Positions 59,033-64,000 of a DNA stretch of 64,000 bases are shown here, piece after piece; position 1 is the first letter of the stretch, and the number at the start of each line of letters is the position of its first letter. Position numbers and translations under genes: made by a program. The stretch spans positions 63,759,027 to 63,823,026 of the forward strand of contig JAKSZU010000008.1 of NCBI GenBank assembly GCA_026018925.1, read 5' to 3'. The stretch comes from Tupaia tana (taxonomy: Eukaryota; Chordata; Mammalia; Scandentia; Tupaiidae). The notes under the pieces were generated by a model, which searched no databases, was not told where the DNA came from, and was given only the letters and a program-made list of their open reading frames with translations.

Positions 59033-59364
59033 ATCACAACAAAAAGTTAAGGAAATAGAAAGGCAGGAAACATGAGTAGAAAAAGATACACAAAACAAAC
59101 ACTAATAAATAAATAAATTTAAAAAATGGCAACTCTTATTATTACTATCACTAGCCTCAGTGTGTTTTTTGTTGTTGTTGGTTATGAGATTAAAAAAGAA
59201 AGAAACATTCCCTCAATTTTTCAATGATTCATTTTCTTGCTTATTTTTTGCTAAATATTAATATATTTAGTTTAGTATTATTAGAAAGTTTATCAAATAC
59301 CTTCTGATTTGTTATTCTGATAATTTATGTTTCCATAGATTTGTTTTCAATTGTTTGTTTTTCA

Positions 59365-60060
59365 ATCATTTACCAAATATTTACTAAGGAGCTACTGTGG
59401 GATAAGGCTGTATTAGATGTATCTTCTATATACATACACACACATACCAAAACAAACAAACAAAAAGAACAAAAAGAAAAGTCATCAACTCCTAGGTATC
59501 CACCCAAAAGAAAAGAAAACATGTATCTACCTAAAGACTCACATACGCTGTTCATCAAATGTTCAGCAACTTTATTCACAATAGCAATAGCAGGAGAGCA
59601 GGAAAAACTCAAGCATTTGTGTACTGCACTGCTGCGTGGATAAACACAAGGGGTCCAGCCAAATGGCAGAATATCATGCAGAGAAGAGAAGGAACACAGC
59701 AGTGAGGTGAACTGCAGTGTGAATGAACCTTGAAATGTCCCATTCAATGAATGAGGCTGGACATAAAAGCCATGGGCTGCATGGTTCCATGTCTATGAAA
59801 GTTCAGAGTAGGCAAGTCCATAGAGACAGAAACTGTACCAGAGGTCACCAGGGCTAGAGTAGGAATGGGGTTAACTCTAAACTAGCTTGAGGGTTTTTCT
59901 GGGATCAGGGCTATGTTCTGAAACTGGGTTACAACAACAGCTGCATGACTCAGTATAGTTACTAAAAATCATAGAGCTATTTGCCTGAAACAGGTGAATT
60001 TTATGGAATATAAGTTGTACCTCAATACAATAGATTATGAAAAGTAAATAAAAGTCATTG
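59365..60060 (+). mobile_element. Ancient L1M-type 3' end
   Basis: From about 59,480 the order is that of old mammalian L1 3' ends: ttattcacaatagcaatagc, a degenerate 'aatatcatgcag' block, gttccatgtctatgaaa, tagagacagaaactgtacca, and gaattttatggaatataag near the end. It is heavily diverged and has no ORF. Confidence 0.75.
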
Positions 60061-60439
60061 AATTTTATACTTTAATGGATAAAGGAACTATGGGAACAAA
60101 GTGATGAAAATATCTAAGTTGTACTCCAAAAAAACTAAACTAAAAACAATTATTTGTCAACTCATTCTGCAAGTGGCACATTACTCAAATACACTCGTAA
60201 TGCATGCACATTCTCATTCTATGCTGATTATTGAGTTGAACAATACATGAATATCCAACTCAATATTTGTATTATTGTAAGTCTTTAGCCATAAGAAATA
60301 CCAATTCCTTTCTTTGCTTTCTTTTTCTTCTTTTTGTATCTAACACTATAGGTAGGACACTGAGAAAGAGTGAGTTTCAGCACCATGGACAAAACCCCAA
60401 AGCAGCCTTACTGTTGGGAGCTACGTGAAAACGTCCCCT

Positions 60440-60967
60440 TCACAATTGCTAAGTCATAAATGCCCCCGTATGGAGGAATGGATTGAAAAACTGTGGCACA
60501 TATACTCTATGGAATACTACTCAGCCATAAAAACCAACAGAACCCTGGCTTTTGACAGAAAGTGGAAGAATATGGAAGATTTACTGCTGAGTGTGGCAAG
60601 CCAGGCTATGAAGGAGAGACATTGTATGTTCCCACTTAACATATACCGAATGTCTGCACTCTATGACTGAAACTGATTGAGTAACGGTTGAAAAAACACA
60701 AGATGGGTGTGAATGTCAGATGAGGTGTATGTGGAGGAGTGGGGCCTAACAAAGGACATTTGGAGAAGGTATACTGGGGTAGAGCATTGACGGGATGGAG
60801 AGGTGTGGTGTTATCGGTTGAAGATATTTGGATCAACAGGACTGGGGAGAAATGTTCACATATTGAAATGCTCACATTTTAAGCTAAACAATGTGATTGA
60901 ATGTATATACAAAAATAAATAAATAAATAAAATAAAATAAAATAAAATAAAATAAAATAAAATAAAA
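60440..60967 (+). mobile_element. L1 3' end with (AAATA)n tail
   Basis: The ORF2 C-terminus is readable at 60,455-60,667 (EEWIEKLWHIYSMEYYSAIK, then MEDLLLSVASQAM and MCMFPLN-type residues). The 3' UTR follows and ends in a long AAATA-type microsatellite at about 60,906-60,967. Confidence 0.85.
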
Positions 60968-60969
60968 AC

Positions 60970-62210
60970 GTTCCCTTTACGTTAAAATTAAGAACTAGCT
61001 TTATAGTAACCAACTTATATTTAAACTTCTTTTAAGAACCAAATGAATACTAAAGCATGTTCAGCTGGATAACATAAAGTTTACACTTTCAACCCCCTTC
61101 TATCTTACAGAAAAACATAATGGCTCTTTCAAAGACATGCATCACTATGATAAATGCATTTAAGTGTCATTAGGTTTAATGGTTCTGACTCACTCAGACT
61201 ATTATTTCACACATTTTAAAGTTAATTTAATGTGTATTAATGGTGTGAAATTGATGAAATTATGAATTGGGTTTCCCTGGGCACAGGTTAAACCTAGGAA
61301 GAAGGGAAAGGACTAGGTAATAGTACCTTCCACTCCATTCTTCATTTATACTACAAAATATGTCAGCTCTGCCCTTGGGAAAGAAATGCTCACTGTTAGT
61401 AAGTTGAGCCTAAATTGATTTTTATGGTTTTAACTCAGGAAACAGTCACTGGGTGGTTCACCAAAGGTTCGCAGTTTTCCTCAGGGAGTAAGAAAGTATG
61501 TGCTCTTCTGAGATTAAATTCATATTTTATTCCATTTTTTTCAGAGACAAGGGTGACTTCTTCCTCCTCTTTCTGTTATTCAACTTGTAGATTTTACTTA
61601 GAGGGTTATTCAGGATATCTTATTTTGTAATCTCTCTCTCACACATAAAATAATGATGTTTACATAATTTAAAATTTGGTTAAATGATATGATAATAAAC
61701 ATTATTAGTACTAATATGAAAAATTTAAAAATCCAAGGTCCTGGTATCAAGACCATTTGATAAAGTAAAATAGTAACAGAAAGACTGGAGTGTGATTTTA
61801 CATTGTGACTTGCAAAAAATACTAAGAAACAGAAAATAGTTCACCATAAGTATGTTTAAAGAAAGAAGAGAAAGGGAAGAATAAACTCATTAGTTGTTGC
61901 AGCTCATTTAATACCAATGGAAGATCAAGAGAATACAGAATGTTTCAGCTATATTTTGCTTCTTTATCAAGTAATCTCCAAACTAAAACTGATAGAATAA
62001 AACTTGATAAAGGAAAACAAATCTCAGGCCATGTAATGCTACTAACTTTTATTACGGCATCATTTGACAGGCAAATGATGTTCTGGGGCTTATAATCTTA
62101 TCTTTTACAAACAGAATTAAAAGATCACTAGTAATGTCTTTGAAGAATCCTGCAGAGAAGGAGAAATGCCAACAGGATAGAAATCTAGAAATGGGGTCAG
62201 CTCTCAAAGA
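60970..62210. other. No gene recognised
   Basis: AT-rich sequence with no identifiable element. Confidence 0.5.
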
Positions 62211-62212
62211 CT

Positions 62213-62436
62213 CACATTTTTAAGGGAGCTGGATCCCAAATGGCTCACCAGGGTTCTAGTCCTAGATCCAGCAGCTTGAAAAACATGTGTGTTTGCATAT
62301 CTTAAACTCAATAGCATGGAGAACTGAAAGAGAAGGTGTTTTGGCTTGACCATGGTCCATTGTAGGACGCTTTTTCTCTCTTCCTCTCTCTGGTTCTCTC
62401 TGGCAAACACAGGTACCTCTGGAAATTAAAAAGCAA
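62213..62436 (+). mobile_element. Old SINE
   Basis: A diverged copy lacking the first part of the head, with TC-rich end and a short A-rich tail. Confidence 0.7.
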
Positions 62437-62439
62437 TCT

Positions 62440-63957
62440 AGAAATGAAGCAGATATTCCTAATTTTCAAAAACTAGAGAGAAACATGAGTCTCTAAAACA
62501 CTTTTTGGTGATACTGAAAAATTAAGCACTATTTTGGCACAAATTAATAAAAAGCTGATTTCTGAGCATGTAAAAGAAAGAAGTAATACTTGGAGATCAG
62601 TCAGGGTTCCAAAGAATAATTCCAGTCAATTTAGGTTTTTCTTTTGTCTTCAGATTGGGTTGGAACTAGTAAACCTGAGAAACAGTTGAGATAGAGGTCA
62701 CAGACCTGACACTCATTAGATAGACAACACGAATGAGCTAAGTGGTCAGTGGACTATCAAATTAAATGGTAAAGGGCACTGTGAACAGCTAGAGACCCTG
62801 GTAACGCTACTCAGCTCCAACAGATGCCTAGGAAAGCCAGAAATCTAGAACATTTTCTCTTGATTTTTTAACAATTTGAACTTTAACTTTTTATTAATGG
62901 CTACTCCCATTTAAAAAAAATGAAACAAAATACATCTAAAGACCAAATCTGGTCCCTCGTGACAGACTAGAATGCATGGCAAAGCATATGAATGTTGGTC
63001 AGGCATCTGACAAGGTCTTACATGGTATTATAATTGAGGATTTCTGGTTGGGTGACAGTAGAGACACCATGACCAGTCAGGTTGAAATCCAATCTCAATA
63101 GAAGGATAATTGGATCCAAGAATGGGATGGGCTGTCCTAACGCTAGACGAATGGGCTGTACTTATAATCTGACAACTCATAAGACCATGTGGAAAAAAAA
63201 TGCTCTAGAGAAGACTTTTAAGTGAAATATTAACATTTCTTTAGGTGCTTTGCGTAGCTTGACATTCCCTCCTCACCAGTTCCTGAAGCACTTCCCAAAG
63301 CTTGTCCTTGTATAGTTTCTCAATGTGCTGGGTGTACTACTGGTGCTTCACAGATGATTTTAGGTGGTTCATGGATAAGCCTTTTTTTTTTTTTAAGTCA
63401 TATGTTTATTTTCATGCATTAGGACTTATATATAAGACCTGGTTTTTCATGGGTACATTCTGTTAGATAAAGGCTAAGTAAAAAAAACATAGTACATCAA
63501 TTAAAATAATATTAGGGTAAATAGTAGCATGATTCATATTCAGAGAGGGTACAAATTGTGAAGTATACTAGAAAAACGGAAATTCTGGAAACATTGCCTT
63601 CTTCCATGCAGAAAGACACTTCTTCAGTCAGAAGTGTGGATATAAGGACATTGCCTTCTTTTGCCAGCACCTGTGAGGAACTCACCCTATAGGACCACTG
63701 AAGATTGAGCTTCCTGTCTTCTTCAGGAATACATTTAGGTGTTCTGAGGCTTTATCCCTTGGTGGCCAGTCCCCCAAAAGGAAACACCCTAATGTTGATG
63801 AGACTAGCCATAAAGATCCACAGTAGATTTTTTGTATTTCAAGTAACTTAATTTATATTTCTGATTTCTCTTTAAAAGAGGTACAAAGAAGAATGGCCAA
63901 TTATAGACTTAAAACCAACCTTCATATTTCCATGTGGGTTGAGGTGGGGAAAGAAGA
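62440..63957. other. No functional gene; possible coding-like relic
   Basis: Mostly unidentified. On the minus strand around 63,250-63,385 a short coding-like stretch is noted among the findings. Confidence 0.4.
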
Positions 63958-64000
63958 AAGTGAAAAAGAAAAAGAAAAAGAAAAAGAAAAAGAAAAAGAA
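63958..64000 (+). repeat. (GAAAAA)n microsatellite at window edge
   Basis: About six GAAAAA-type units that continue past the window. Confidence 0.95.

Noticed and set aside
30082-59075. SINE heads as functional tRNA genes
   Set aside because: A and B boxes are present, but there is no complete cloverleaf and the sequence continues into the SINE body.
15886-64000. CRISPR-like arrays from short repeats
   Set aside because: All short tandem repeats are microsatellites or SINE/LINE tails in a mammalian genome. There is no repeat-spacer pattern.

Overview
The window is nuclear DNA of a placental mammal: sparse split coding sequence, one CpG island, and a dense layer of retrotransposons (LINE-1, L2, MIR, hAT-Charlie relics, tRNA-derived SINEs). 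The dominant young repeat is a roughly 260-bp tRNA-derived SINE with internal A and B boxes, present in over twenty copies. Two older composite SINEs carry a 7SL/Alu-like segment. 7SL-derived SINEs are known only from Euarchontoglires, and a tRNA-type SINE dominating over 7SL types would suit a colugo (Dermoptera, CYN-type SINEs). The clade is a fairly firm inference; the colugo call is tentative because I matched no SINE consensus.

Gene content. Bases 1 to about 9,560 hold the 5' end of the syntabulin gene (SYBU) on the minus strand: an unmethylated-looking CpG island (about 8,420-9,560), first coding exon 8,576-8,599, a 1.75-kb intron, second coding exon 6,622-6,826, then intron running off the left edge. 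The remaining 54 kb lies upstream of this promoter; no other functional gene was found. The only other gene-like sequence is a broken retrocopy of GTPBP4 (NOG1) at 26,023-27,945.

Repeat landscape. Old layers (L2, MIR, MER5/MER20/MER58-type hAT elements) are interrupted by a degenerate SINE generation and by several L1 3' ends, then by the young SINEs with clear target-site duplications. Notable pieces are: a complete ORF1-only LINE (HAL1-like) at 51,051-53,854 with tandem 5' repeats and a 17-bp target duplication; an L1 with a 5' inversion and intact target duplication at 34,009-34,967, and a second inverted/forward L1 pair at 56,360-57,565; a 578-bp solo LTR at 57,841-58,418 inside an older L1; a mariner-like palindromic MITE pair; and nested SINE clusters at 30,058-31,160, 33,106-33,692 and 47,558-48,104.

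The most interesting signals are the ORF1-only LINE and a CTCF-core-like motif in the heads of the older and intermediate SINEs that is lost in the youngest subfamily. Family names are by recognition only; no database search was possible.
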